This document shows positions 26,068 through 36,338 of a stretch of DNA of 64,000 nt, one piece after another. The notes under the pieces were generated by a model. The model was not told where the DNA came from. It saw only the letters and a program-made list of their open reading frames with translations, and made no database searches. The position numbers and the translations under genes are program-made. This DNA comes from Volutella citrinella (lineage: Eukaryota; Ascomycota; Sordariomycetes; Hypocreales; Nectriaceae). Every line of letters starts with the position of its first letter. Within the stretch, counting starts at the first letter, position 1. The DNA lies in contig JAWZSP010000002.1 of assembly GCA_034401135.1 (NCBI GenBank), positions 4,712,001 to 4,776,000 of the forward strand, in the 5' to 3' direction.

Positions 26068-28289
26068 ATGAAGTTCCAACTTGCCCAGCTCGTTCTGGTC
26101 GTGGCCACCTACTCTGCCACTGATGTGGCCGCCATGCCCCATCAAGTACTGTTCTGCTCTTCATCACCCTTCAAACTGTTTCTAACCCTCTTCATCTCCA
26201 GGACATCAGCATTCGCGGTAGTATCAGCGACGCGTTCAAGGACATGCGTGACAGCCTTCCACCGGATATCAACTCGGACAAGTACAAAGCTCGCTACAAC
26301 AAGGGCAAAGTCGGTCGGATCCTGGATACAGTGCTGCTATAACCCAAGGCTGACCAATTTAGTGGCGCGATGTTACCTGCGACGCGGCCAAGAGCCTCAA
26401 GAACGCATACAGCGACTCGAAAGCCCAGTACAAGGACTCCAAGGCAGGCGACGCTTGGACGGATCTCGTCAACGCCTGGGGCGACTACAAGACGGACAAG
26501 AACATCTTTCCCAACTTTGCCGCCAACTTCTTCAACGCCAAGCCTCGCATTGATTGCCAGCAACTCGATTCGCCTAACTGCGATGTGAGAATGTCCGCAA
26601 ACATCGACGAAGCCGACCGCTAAATTATGGGAATAGACTACCGTGACTTGCGGCCAAAAGGATGCGCCCAACGCCAACGTCAACTCTCCCGCAGGAACTC
26701 GTACGTTGCGCTTCCCGGCAATGGTTATGAACGGAAGCTAATTCCCTTAAAGTGATTCTCAACTCTTTTGCAATGATCCACATGGGATTTCAACGCGTCA
26801 GGGATGGTATCAGCCTGTCGACCGACACCGTTGATAGCATGTCTGGACTTTTCGGCGATGTAAGAGGGAAAAGGCCCATGGCAATACTGGATAACTGACA
26901 TTTTGATTCAGGTATTTTCCGCTAGAAAGAAGAAGATCTTGGCTGAGATCAAGGAGATGAAGCGACAGAAGCTCATCGCTGATGGCGTTGCCTTGGGCTT
27001 TGCCTTCGTGAGCGCATTTGCCTTCAACTCTTGTAAGCCCTATCTATTTTGACTTGACAACGAGTGGGCAATGCTGATGGAACAATTCAAGTGCTCAAGA
27101 AGATGCCCCCATTCCGAGCTGCCGACGGAGGCGCAGTTCACGGCAACAAGCTTGGAATGCTCAAGGACGATGTCAATGCCATGGCCCAGTTCGCCACCAA
27201 CTTTGTGCGTGTCTTGACCCAAAAACACGAGGATGGAGACTGACAGGCGCAACCATGTAGTACAAAGACTCGAGGCCAGGCGGTGTTGCAGAGTTGAACC
27301 TGATCGATAACGAAATCTCCGCGTCCTTTGGCACCATCACGAAGTCGTACCAGGAGGGAATCGAGAAGATGACTGACAAGTTCTTCCGCGACCCAAAGCA
27401 AGTCGAGCGACTCGTCAAGGATGGAAAGTCGTACCAACCCGACGGCGAGATGATTGATTCCATCTCCATGTCCAAGATTCTGCAAAAGTTTGTCTTTGGC
27501 ATGATGATTGAGCCGGTCTGGAGCGCCGGTCCCGAGATTGGCATGCCCGTCATCGTGTAGGTCTCTGCACCACGAAATATGTGACACGCTATTGACAGTT
27601 CCTCGCAGCACAATGTCTGACCTGCCCAAGAAGAAGGATGGCAAAGGATGCGACTTGTACGACGTCTCCTACAACGGATTTAAGCCTTTGATGAAGCCCA
27701 ACGCCGGACTCGTCGATCCTAAGGACTGGCAATTTGTGGACAACTTCCAGGATTCGCGCATTTGCTATGATGGTGGAAGGACGGAGCAGTTTGGTAAGAA
27801 ATATCAGTACGAGAGACCAGCTCCAGCTCCAACTGACAAAAACTAGTCATCATGTCCGTCCGCGCGACCGAGTACTGCTACGAAGACAACATCTGCCGCC
27901 GAGTGGGCCCCTTCTTTGAGCATGTCGTCGGTCAGGATGCCCTGTACAAGAACAGCTTTGGTATCACGATGAACGAGCTGGTCCTCAAGTAAGTGACAAG
28001 CTCCATGGCAGCAGAGCACCGCTAACCCTCGGACCACAGTGCCGTCAACACCTGGAAGAAGAACGGCCTCAAGAACGGCTGGAAGCCAAACGATTGGAAT
28101 GACCCCAAGCTGGTTAGCGAGGTTGTCAACGGAGGAGAGAACCAGTTCCAGGATGTCAAGGGCCTGGTCGGCATCCCTGTCTGCAGCTTCAGGGAAGTCG
28201 TCAAGAACGCTTATGATTACCAGTACAGCTATGGACAGACTCGCGACAACATTGTCAAGAACAACCCCAACTGGCCTTGCAACCCTTAA
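26068..28289 (+). CDS. Secreted protein of unknown function, 11-exon family, paralogue 1
   Basis: Eleven exons give 561 aa: 26068-26145, 26202-26309, 26363-26584, 26637-26700, 26753-26859, 26912-27032, 27092-27204, 27261-27556, 27609-27793, 27847-27988 and 28040-28289. The signal peptide is MKFQLAQLVLVVATYSATDV. Visible blocks are a Cys pair region ('DVTCDAAKSLKNAY', 'IDCQQLDSPNCD'), 'TVTCGQ', a hydrophobic helix ('LIADGVALGFAFVSAFAF'), 'NFYKDSRPGG', 'PEIGMPVIV', 'VIMSVRATEYCYED', 'AVNTWKKNGLKNGW', 'GLVGIPVCSF' and a C-terminal 'NWPCNP'. A paralogue at 52.9 kb shares all these blocks in order. I do not recognise a defined enzyme fold. It may belong to a Pfam domain of unknown function (I recall DUF7872, unverified). 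Two introns end in AAG rather than CAG or TAG. Secretion is clear; the role is open. Confidence 0.85.
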
Positions 28290-29097
28290 AGGCTACTTGG
28301 GTGATAGAGTTTCTTCTCTAGGTAGAACAGTAGTTGTATATCAGGACAGTTTCAACCCGCTCCCACTTGCACCGAGACCTTAAAGGCTGTGATTTACCAG
28401 CAAGAATGACCTCTAGTATCGGGTAAGGATCCTACGGCTGAAAAGGGCCGTCAGAAGTGTGGGCTAGGTCTGTCGAGTGGTGGCGCAAAGCCTAGCCCAC
28501 CGACTTGAATAGCGACGATGCAGCCAGCCGTATGAGCTTTAGCAGACGATGCCGCGAATGGAACTGGGAATGGGGATGGGCATTTTAGTGTTGTCATGTT
28601 GCTTGAGCGAAATCAGTCAGACTGTTGGTAAGGTGGCGGGGCTCGAATAATATATAGGATTTAATTGAGGCTGTCGCTTTTATATACATAATCGCTTATG
28701 CAATGTGGTGTAACCCGAACCGAGGAGAATACCTCTTTGCTTTTTCTGGCGCAGCTGAATAGTTCAGATGCTTTAGATCCTTAGCAAAATCCTGAGTAGT
28801 TTGCTGGTTCATATTGTGTTTAGGAGGCTACTAGTATCAGCGGGCCTTGAAATATGCTTGGAAGGTAGGGTTAAATACATTGAGTCAGTCCGCCTCAATG
28901 CTGCATGCCCTCTCAGAAATACAACGTCATCTCATATGATGAGCTAAGAATGCTGTGTAGCCAATCAAAGGCAGTGTGCGTCTGCAGAGTGTCACAAGAA
29001 GGCGTTTGCCTTGTCTGAGCGTTATTACCCCTCCCCGCCAACAAACAGAACAAGAACCAGACATTCTCCCACATACCCTCGCATACGAAAAACTACA
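28290..29097. other. Intergenic, AT-richer spacer
   Basis: About 800 bp holding the 3' region of the secreted-protein gene and the 5' region of the deaminase gene. No other coding sequence is seen. Confidence 0.4.
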
Positions 29098-30663
29098 ATG
29101 ACATATCGAACGCAGCTTAAAGCCAATGTCATGTGGTGGAACAATAGATCCATGTACACTAGCTGCCCCTATTGTGACAAAATCCACCGTCATGGCTTCG
29201 TTGAGGACTATCAAATCGAGCAGCATCGTGTATCTCATTGCGACAATGCAAGAGGCGGATCTTACCTCATTTGTTTCCCTTCCGACGGACTCTACGAGAT
29301 CGACAAACACAGAGGGCTATACGTTCGTGCAGGAGCTGATCCGACAAGATACTTTGCGCGGCACGATTCTGCACCACCAGTGGACGTCAGTGGCCGACGC
29401 AAATGGACCGAGGCGAGGGAGGAGGACGAATGGGGAAACCTGCTCAGTTTTGCCGTCTGTGACATGGTCCAAGGTAGGGTCGAGGCTGTGCGCTCCTACC
29501 TGGAGACCTCCCAAGAGAAGGATATTTTTCTGCATGGTGTGGACGCTTATGAAGATTCCATGCCCGATATTGACGAATGGGATGCCTATCGAGATCTGGA
29601 GAAGATCGAACCTGGAAAACACAATCCGCCAGCAATGCAAATCACGGTAAGGACTGATGGTGTTACTGCATTGCACCTAGCTGCTTGTGAGATGTATCCA
29701 CTGATGGTCGAGCTGCTTCTTGAATTTGGTGCCGATCCTAATGCAAGAATGGTCAGTGGACGAACCCCATTAATGGAAGCTGCGCTTTGGGGACGCATAG
29801 ACAACGTCAGATGTCTAATTTCCCATGGGGCTGACAAGTCCATCCGATGTATGCACAATGGGGGTTACATAAAAGCCATCGACTTTGCAAGAGACACGCC
29901 GGAGAACAGCGAGGAGAGATATAAAAGATCCGGCGGCAAGGTGCAGATCTACAAAGAAGTCACGCACGAAAGAAATACCGACCGTGCAAGGATCATTCGG
30001 GAGCTGAGCGCAGACGATGAACATGCGCAGGCTACATCCCTATCAAACCTCCAGGGCTTTCGCTATACGCCAATACTCGATGGAAGGACAATCATATCCA
30101 TGCTTGCACATTTCAATGTTCCCACCAAGCACAAGACCGTTGGCATTCTTCTCCGGAGCGATCTCATGGGTCCGAATGACTTCCCACCCGTGGCTGCGAT
30201 GAGCGGCTGGACACACAGCCCAGATTCGTTTGACTGGGAACATCTTAATGTTCAAGTTGCCGGAAGACAATGGACAGATGAAGTTCTTCAACTATGTGGA
30301 CTTATTGGGCACGACTTGCCCAGGGCCAACTATGATCAAGGCATAGCCGGCCAGTTCAATGCATGTCACGCGGAAAAGCAGCTGATTGCCTACTTCGTCA
30401 GCAAACACATGTTCCTTCCGCATGAGGTCGCCGACGACGAGGATTTCGGAATGTCAAGGTTAAACCTCGACGATTCATCGGGTGATGAGAGAGAGCAATC
30501 TATGCTTTCTGAGCTTCGGAAGGTGCAGCCTCCTCAAACGCTTCAGAAGGCAATAATTCTCGTTTCTCGCCCGGTGTGCAACGACTGTGCTGGCTTCGTT
30601 AGAGAAGTCAACAAGATTTTCCAGTTGGACGTTACGCTCAGAGGTGCAGTGTCGTGCGTGTAA
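29098..30663 (+). CDS. Ankyrin protein with C-terminal DYW-like nucleic-acid deaminase domain
   Basis: A single-exon gene of 521 aa. The ATG at 29098 is the first methionine; the open frame further upstream has no ATG. The N-terminus holds a possible zinc site ('CPYCDKIHRHG' then 'HRVSHC'). Ankyrin repeats occupy about residues 195-260 ('GVTALHLAACEMYPLMVELL', 'GRTPLMEAALWGRIDNVRCL'). The C-terminal third has the deaminase signature: 'NACHAEKQLIAY' (His424 zinc ligand, Glu426 proton shuttle) and 'PVCNDC' (Cys494 and Cys497). This is the HAE...CxxC set of the DYW branch of the cytidine-deaminase superfamily, known in ascomycetes as ankyrin-linked forms. In plants DYW domains edit C to U in organelle RNA; fungal members are thought to act in editing, mutation or conflict, and the substrate here is unknown. 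Only one catalytic core is present and all key residues are intact. Confidence 0.85.
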   Translation: MTYRTQLKANVMWWNNRSMYTSCPYCDKIHRHGFVEDYQIEQHRVSHCDNARGGSYLICFPSDGLYEIDKHRGLYVRAGADPTRYFARHDSAPPVDVSGRRKWTEAREEDEWGNLLSFAVCDMVQGRVEAVRSYLETSQEKDIFLHGVDAYEDSMPDIDEWDAYRDLEKIEPGKHNPPAMQITVRTDGVTALHLAACEMYPLMVELLLEFGADPNARMVSGRTPLMEAALWGRIDNVRCLISHGADKSIRCMHNGGYIKAIDFARDTPENSEERYKRSGGKVQIYKEVTHERNTDRARIIRELSADDEHAQATSLSNLQGFRYTPILDGRTIISMLAHFNVPTKHKTVGILLRSDLMGPNDFPPVAAMSGWTHSPDSFDWEHLNVQVAGRQWTDEVLQLCGLIGHDLPRANYDQGIAGQFNACHAEKQLIAYFVSKHMFLPHEVADDEDFGMSRLNLDDSSGDEREQSMLSELRKVQPPQTLQKAIILVSRPVCNDCAGFVREVNKIFQLDVTLRGAVSCV

Positions 30664-30887
30664 AGAAGCAGTAGGCGTCGATTTGGTTCTGGATGTCATT
30701 GGTTGAGTCAGATTGTCAAATTGTACTGTGAAGTTCTCTTTGCACATTTTAAAGATAGGAATACGCAAACAAGAAAAAGCCTTATTAAAACTGATAGTTT
30801 TTTTCCCCAGTCTTTTCTCCACCAAGGAGGCCACGGCTCGTCGGTGTAGGTTAGCCATGTTCAAGTTCATCAGGATGCTTGTCTCTC

Positions 30888-30897
30888 ATCACGTGAT
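30888..30897. promoter_or_regulatory. ATCACGTGAT palindrome (E-box type)
   Basis: A perfect 10-bp palindrome with a CACGTG core, about 115 bp upstream of the LOG-like gene. It matches sites of bHLH regulators. No evidence of use beyond position. Confidence 0.4.
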
Positions 30898-31011
30898 GGA
30901 CGACTTGCTGGTCATCCTTTTTGACTCGTGGCATAAGCACAATTAGGCTCCAATCTGCTTCATTTACTATTCAAAAACCTCAAATCCGACAGTCCAATAA
31001 TAGGAACCAGT

Positions 31012-31650
31012 ATGCCCGAGCTGCGGTGGAACGAACAGACGAAAAGTCTATACCACGGCGACAAGCTGTTCGACCCCGCGCGGCTGGAGTGGTCGGAGGA
31101 GCAGCCTCGCGACGGTAACACAAAAGGCGTCGAGCTGACGGCCACCGAGGCACTCACGCGCCTGACGAAGCACAAGCTGCTCAAACGCGTCCCCGTCGGC
31201 ATCATTGGCCCCCGCTGGGCCACGGACGAGCAGCTGGAAATCGCCAAGACACTCGGCGCCTGCATCGGGGACCTCGGGCTGCAGATGGCCTGTGGCGGCA
31301 AGAATGGTGTTATGGAGGCGGCCTGCAAGGGAAACTCTGAGCAAGGAGGCCTGCCAATTGGGATTCTGCCCGACGACGAGTGGCAGGATGCGAACCCCTA
31401 TGTCGCCATTCCCATTGCCACGGGCCTTGGTGTGGCGCGGAACGCCGTTATTGCGCGCGCCTGTCTGGCTCTGATTGCCGTGGGTGGCGGGCCTGGTACC
31501 GTCTCGGAAATGGCTATGGGCATACAATTCAAAAGGCTTGTGCTCTCTATTGCTGTGGAGGGAGCGCCGTTTGTCGAGGGCGTGCAAGTCGTTCAAGATA
31601 TCGACGAAGCGTTGGAGAGTGTTGCGATGCGCTACCTCTCCATTGCGTGA
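31012..31650 (+). CDS. LOG-like / TIGR00725-type Rossmann-fold protein
   Basis: A single-exon gene of 212 aa. It has the nucleotide-binding signs of the LOG/'lysine decarboxylase-like' superfamily: 'VGIIGPRWATDEQLEIAKTL', 'LQMACGGKNGVMEAACKG' and the phosphate-binding loop 'VGGGPGTVSEMAMG'. Plant and bacterial LOG enzymes release free cytokinin bases from their ribotides. This sequence, however, looks closer to the TIGR00725 branch, for which no reaction is firmly known, so cytokinin activation should not be assumed. It ends only 31 bp from the stop codon of the convergent Zn2Cys6 gene, so their 3' UTRs must overlap. Confidence 0.8.
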   Translation: MPELRWNEQTKSLYHGDKLFDPARLEWSEEQPRDGNTKGVELTATEALTRLTKHKLLKRVPVGIIGPRWATDEQLEIAKTLGACIGDLGLQMACGGKNGVMEAACKGNSEQGGLPIGILPDDEWQDANPYVAIPIATGLGVARNAVIARACLALIAVGGGPGTVSEMAMGIQFKRLVLSIAVEGAPFVEGVQVVQDIDEALESVAMRYLSIA

Positions 31651-31681
31651 CACGGACGACGAATGACTTGAATTTATCTAT

Positions 31682-33971
31682 CTAGATTCCTAAATCAGTG
31701 TCATAATTTGGTAGAAACCACATATTTCCAATATCCAGCAAATCATCTCCTTCAAACCCAAACTGGACATCGGATACGCTTTCATTGCCATCACCACTAC
31801 TAACAAGCCCCTCGAGGATCGTCTTTTCCTCCAAGCAAGCCTGCTTGGCACCTTCTTCCATGGCTCCCTTAACGGAAGTACCTGCCACCATGGCCGTAAC
31901 GCTAGCGGTAGTCACAGCCACAGCCAAATGGTCACTGTTGCCCTGCTGGCCAGTCAACATGCGGGCTCTTGTCCAGTGGCTGGCCACCCTCAGCAGCGAA
32001 AGGAGTTCCATTGCCCGCATGTTTCCGGTTTGTAGTGGGCCTTGGGTTCCAGCCCGCCAGTGGAACGAACTCTCAGACTCCTTCGCCGTGGCAACCAGCT
32101 CCCCGGCGATGACCATGAGGCCCCGAAACATGACGGATCGGTACGAGCCCGACGCAGTGGTACAGAGGCGCACAAAGTCTTGAGCTGATGCCTGAGCCAT
32201 GTGTATGGATTGGGTAGCAGCAAGGAACGGCTCATTTGCCGATGACAGTGGAAGAGACGAATAAGCCAGACTTACAGCTGCGTCAACGCAGACCTTTCTT
32301 GACAGCATATAGGCCGGGTTTTGGGAGCTGACAATCATGTAGGGAACGTGGAGTACAAAGGTATAACGAGACATGATGAGCTCACAGTGCTGACGTTGGA
32401 AATTTGATAGTTTCGGACCCATAGATCGCATCGCCCCAGATAGCGAGCGACACGCGGTTGTGAACTCTGCGTGGAGCTTCAATATCTCACTGTAGCCCAC
32501 TGGACTAAACCGGGAGCAGGTCTTTGCGATGGCATGACGAATAGCAAGTGACCTGGCCACCGCAATCTGCAAAGAAGAATCCGTGTATCGTCCCTCACTA
32601 TGGGGCGATGAGTCGCTTGGCTGGTCAAAGTCGAGCTGAGTGTCATCAAAGTTGGATGGCAGACTACAGTCAAAGTCGTCTAGGGAGATGAGCGGCGAAG
32701 CACCAGCATCCAGGCAAGAGCCGAGATCAAGTTCCAAGACAGTCGTCCATAACCGTCGACGTATCTCTGCTTGCGCCTGTGAGAGGCCTGGGAACTTTGA
32801 CGGATCGCGGTGGAGGCCCGTGGACATTGCGCCTCGCGTCAGCGCTCCGGAGAGCATCCATATCTGTTCACCCCAGGCAGCTTGTACGCTCTCCCGGGCC
32901 AGTCTATGGAGACACATGGTCTGTATTGTTGACATGGTCAATCGAGGCTGAGAAGATGAGTCAAGCCATGCGCCAGCCTCGTGTATCCATTGCGTAGCTT
33001 GTGAGCGTAGCGAGAAGGCGTCATCATACACCAGGGCCCCGAGGGCAAGGCATACTTGTAGCTGGATCACAAAATCTTCGGAAGCAGTGCCTCCATCATC
33101 CCAGAAGCGATCGTATTGGTGCTGAAAGCTAGGAATGTGCAGGATGCGATGCACTGTCTCAAAGGTGCGCAGGTAGTTGCCCACGAGGAGATGTGCCACG
33201 GCTCTGTCGGGGAGACGCTTCCCAAATTCGCCATGCGTCCATTGCAGCCGTTGCTGGAACCCGAGTCTCCGCGATAAGATTTTGCACTGCCCGAGAATCT
33301 CGATACACTCGTTTTCCTTGTCTTCTTTTGCCTGCTCAAGCCAGGCTAGGACATGGGGGACCTGTGGATTCGTTGGCGACTTAGCGCGTCTTGTTTTGCG
33401 GGACTGAGGTGGTGTGACTTACTAGCAGAGTCGAGTATAGCCAACTGCTTGGGGACATGTATCTGGTTTTGACCATGATGCCGCTGATGGGCTTTGCAAG
33501 GTCATCTAAGAAGCTAGAGACACCGCCTTGGTCGGCATTGGGGCTGCGAATGCCCCGAGTCGCGCTGGCTTCGCGTTTTGTCTGGGACGACGTCGTTTCA
33601 ACCAGTAAGTCTACCATGTGGGAGGTGTACCACGGTGAATTGCTTGTCTGGGTCACGTCATGCTGCGGCGTAAGGCCCGGTCTCTCGGATCCCGGTCCGG
33701 CTTGTTCGGGCTGATGGTCGGGCGATGTGGCGGCATGAACCGAGCCGTGATGAGCGTCGGTTGAGGAGGGCCCCAAGTCATTCCTGGGTGCAACTGATGA
33801 CGACGCGGTGTAGGTGCACTGCTGGTTTGGATCTTTTGCTCGAGTGCAGGCGCGGCAGGGCTGCTGACGGTCACATCGCAGCTTCTTCTGGCGGCAGTGG
33901 ACGCAGGCGAGAGGTCGCCGGCGTCGCGTCCTGGCTACGGCGGGAGGGTCATTGCTTGGCATCGGGTCCAT
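31682..33971 (-). CDS. Zn2Cys6 transcription factor with fungal-specific TF domain
   Basis: Two exons (33423-33971, 31682-33361) joined by a 61-nt GTAAGT..CAG intron give 742 aa. Near the N-terminus sits the binuclear zinc cluster 'ACVHCRQKKLRCDRQQPC' followed by 'ACTRAK'. The large second exon holds a Fungal_trans region beginning around 'HLLVGNYLRTFETVHRILHI' with 'LTRGAMSTGLHRDPS'. The start at 33971 puts the cluster close to the N-terminus; an upstream in-frame ATG at 34124 would add 51 residues including an Arg-Pro run encoded by a GGGGTC repeat, and is possible. It is divergent from an SDR gene starting at 34368, so it may control that gene from the shared promoter. The target pathway is not evident. 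Confidence 0.88.
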
Positions 33972-34124
33972 CTCCAACGCAGAAGACAGTTGTGGTTTGC
34001 GGAGGATGAGAGGACGGGACGTCAGATCTCGGGGTCGGGGTCGGGGTCGGCATTCGCACCCCGGCTCCCCACAATAATACCAAAGTTCCAACTGCGATTG
34101 ACTGTTTGACAGCAATGGACCCAT

Positions 34125-34367
34125 TTCCCTCTTAAATCCGGGTCGGACTATGAGCCTCGCCCGACTGCACTCCAGGATAAAGGGGCCAGCTTGCTAAAGA
34201 GAGGCAATTCTAAGGGACAGCCTGAGTTTTCTATAAAATACGAATTCACTGCGGTAACTGTGCCAAGTCCAAACTGAACTGCATCAGCTCACATCGTAAT
34301 TGGCCCAGTTACTACGTCAGATCAACCCATCTCCTATACTCCTCTCAACACCAACCGCTCAACGACC
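34125..34367. promoter_or_regulatory. Shared divergent promoter of the Zn2Cys6 regulator and the SDR
   Basis: A TATAAAAT box lies at 34232-34239 on the plus strand, about 130 bp before the SDR start codon. A CCG-N3-CGG element (34138-34146) sits on the regulator side. CGG triplets are the usual half-sites of Zn2Cys6 proteins, so regulation of the pair by the neighbouring factor is plausible but unproven. Confidence 0.4.
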
Positions 34368-35462
34368 ATGGTAGCTGCGTTTGACGTTACCCCCGAGGAG
34401 CGGGCAAGCCCTGCGGCATTCCTCAAGCGTCAGTTCTTCAAAACAACCCCTCCCGTTACGCGCGCCGAGGCCGACCTCGAGGGCCAGACTGGCATTGTGA
34501 CTGGCTCAAACACAGGCATTGGGTTCGAATGCAGCCGCCAGCTCCTGAGCCTCGGAGTGAGCAAACTCATCATGGCAGTGCGGAATGAGAAGAAAGGTGA
34601 AGATGCCAGGGAACGGCTCTTAAAAGAGGCATCCGCCAAGACGCAGGTTATTGAAGTTTGGAAGCTCGATCTGGCCGACTACGATTCCATCTTGGCGTTT
34701 GTGCAGCGCACAAAAACACTCGAGCGCCTCGATTTCGTTGTCCACAATGCTGGGCTTTCCAAGAAGAATCTGGAGTTGAATGTCAGGACCGGCCATTGCC
34801 AAGTCATGCAGACGAATTACCTGTCTCTCGCCCTCCTCACCATGAAGCTGCTGCCCGTCCTCAAAGCCAAGAAGTCGCCGGAGCGGCCGGGCTGCTTGGC
34901 TCTCGTGTCCTCCGATACTGCTGCGTGGTCGAAGTTCAAGGAGAGAGAGTCAGACCCAATGCTACCTGCGTTTGACCTGCTGGATACTTTTAATGCCGAT
35001 GACCGATACGGGACTTCCAAGCTGCTCGGCCAGTTATTTCTCTCACAGTTAGCCCGGAGGATCCCCTTCTCGGTGGCTGTTGTCAACGCGCCGAACCCCG
35101 GCTTGTGCTACGGCTCAAATCTCACTCAGGAGTGGAAGGGCATCGTGGGCCTCATTGTTGGAGCAATCACCCGGATAGTTGGCCACTCTACGGCGGTTGG
35201 GGCTCGCTCACTCACTGATGCAGTGGTTAGACACGGCCAAGAATCCCATGGCCAGTACCTGGAGAATGGAAAACTACAACCGTAAGTCATGGATGCGGCG
35301 AGGCCCATACATCCGGCAAAACCACTAATCAGGTCTTTTAGGATGGCGCCGCTTGTGTACTCGGCCGAGGGCGAGAGTGTTGCGAAGCGGCTGTGGGATG
35401 AAACGATGGCTGAGCTTGCCTTTGCAGGAGTGGACGAGGACATTCGACAGGTGTGCGCGTAG
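34368..35462 (+). CDS. Short-chain dehydrogenase/reductase
   Basis: Two exons (34368-35281, 35342-35462) with a 60-nt intron give 344 aa. The classical SDR motifs are present: the NAD(P)-binding 'TGSNTGIG', 'NAG' in 'FVVHNAGLSKKN', the catalytic Ser in 'LALVSSDTAAW' and the active-site 'YGTSK'. The protein resembles fungal WW-oxidoreductase or retinol-dehydrogenase-like SDRs, which reduce or oxidise small carbonyl/hydroxyl compounds, often in secondary metabolism. Here no polyketide or peptide synthase is nearby. It is divergent from a Zn2Cys6 regulator. No signal peptide is seen, so a cytosolic location is likely. Confidence 0.9.
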
Positions 35463-36338
35463 AGGAGATCTTGTTGCTGCCCACAGCGGAGTTGATGCCA
35501 GCTGGATGCAGACACTGATTGGCGAATTTTACTATAATTGTTAGAGAGTACTTCGATCAATGGGTCTAGGTCTAAGAGGATGAGATTGCAGGCAATTGGC
35601 CACGGCATGGATGAGCGACGTCGATGCGACCGATGACAACCCCGATCTGGGAAGCTGGCCGATGGTCCCTACTTCCAGTTAAGGCATTAGGTTAAGTTTT
35701 AAGTCTATTATAGTTCGCCATGCAATAGCTTGCGTGTCAGATGCCTGGGCTGGAGACGTTGCATTTGTGTCGCATGGCTGACGCCTGACAGCCGGTGCGA
35801 GTGGGCCAAACCACGATGACTGACGATCCGGTCCACTTTAGCGAGGATCGTCGGGAATTGGCGCTGGAATTAGCGGCATTGGTGGTTGGGGCTGTGCAAA
35901 GCAAGACGGCGGATGCATTCCGCTTGCATCTGGCAGTCAGCCTCGCCTGTCGGAAAACGCCCAGCTCGGGCGAGCAGCCTCGACCGTCTCCCAGCCAGCC
36001 AGTAACTTCATCCCCTTCAGGCACGTTCCTGGGCAACTTGCCCCGCTAACCCCGTTGCAGCGGCATCTGCTCCACAAAAGATCCAGCATCAGCCGCCCCG
36101 GCCCATCGAGCTGAAAACTCCCCGGCGTCACGGCTCCACAGCGGACAAAAGTGGTTGGCTGGCTGTCTCGGGATCAAGGGAGCGCGCAGTCTCTAATTAG
36201 TGGCGTCTGCTGCCCGTCTCCTGTCTGGCAGATCGAGTGTCGTCTTCCTGTTGTGGCATAACGGACGCCATTGGGATCTGATATCACCTAGCAAGCCATC
36301 ACAACCACCGTGCATCAGTGTGCCATCAGCCCATCACC
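35463..36338. other. Intergenic region without recognisable gene
   Basis: About 880 bp. The open frames here on both strands mirror each other and show no conserved motif; they are taken as chance. It should contain the promoter of the four-TM gene. Confidence 0.4.
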
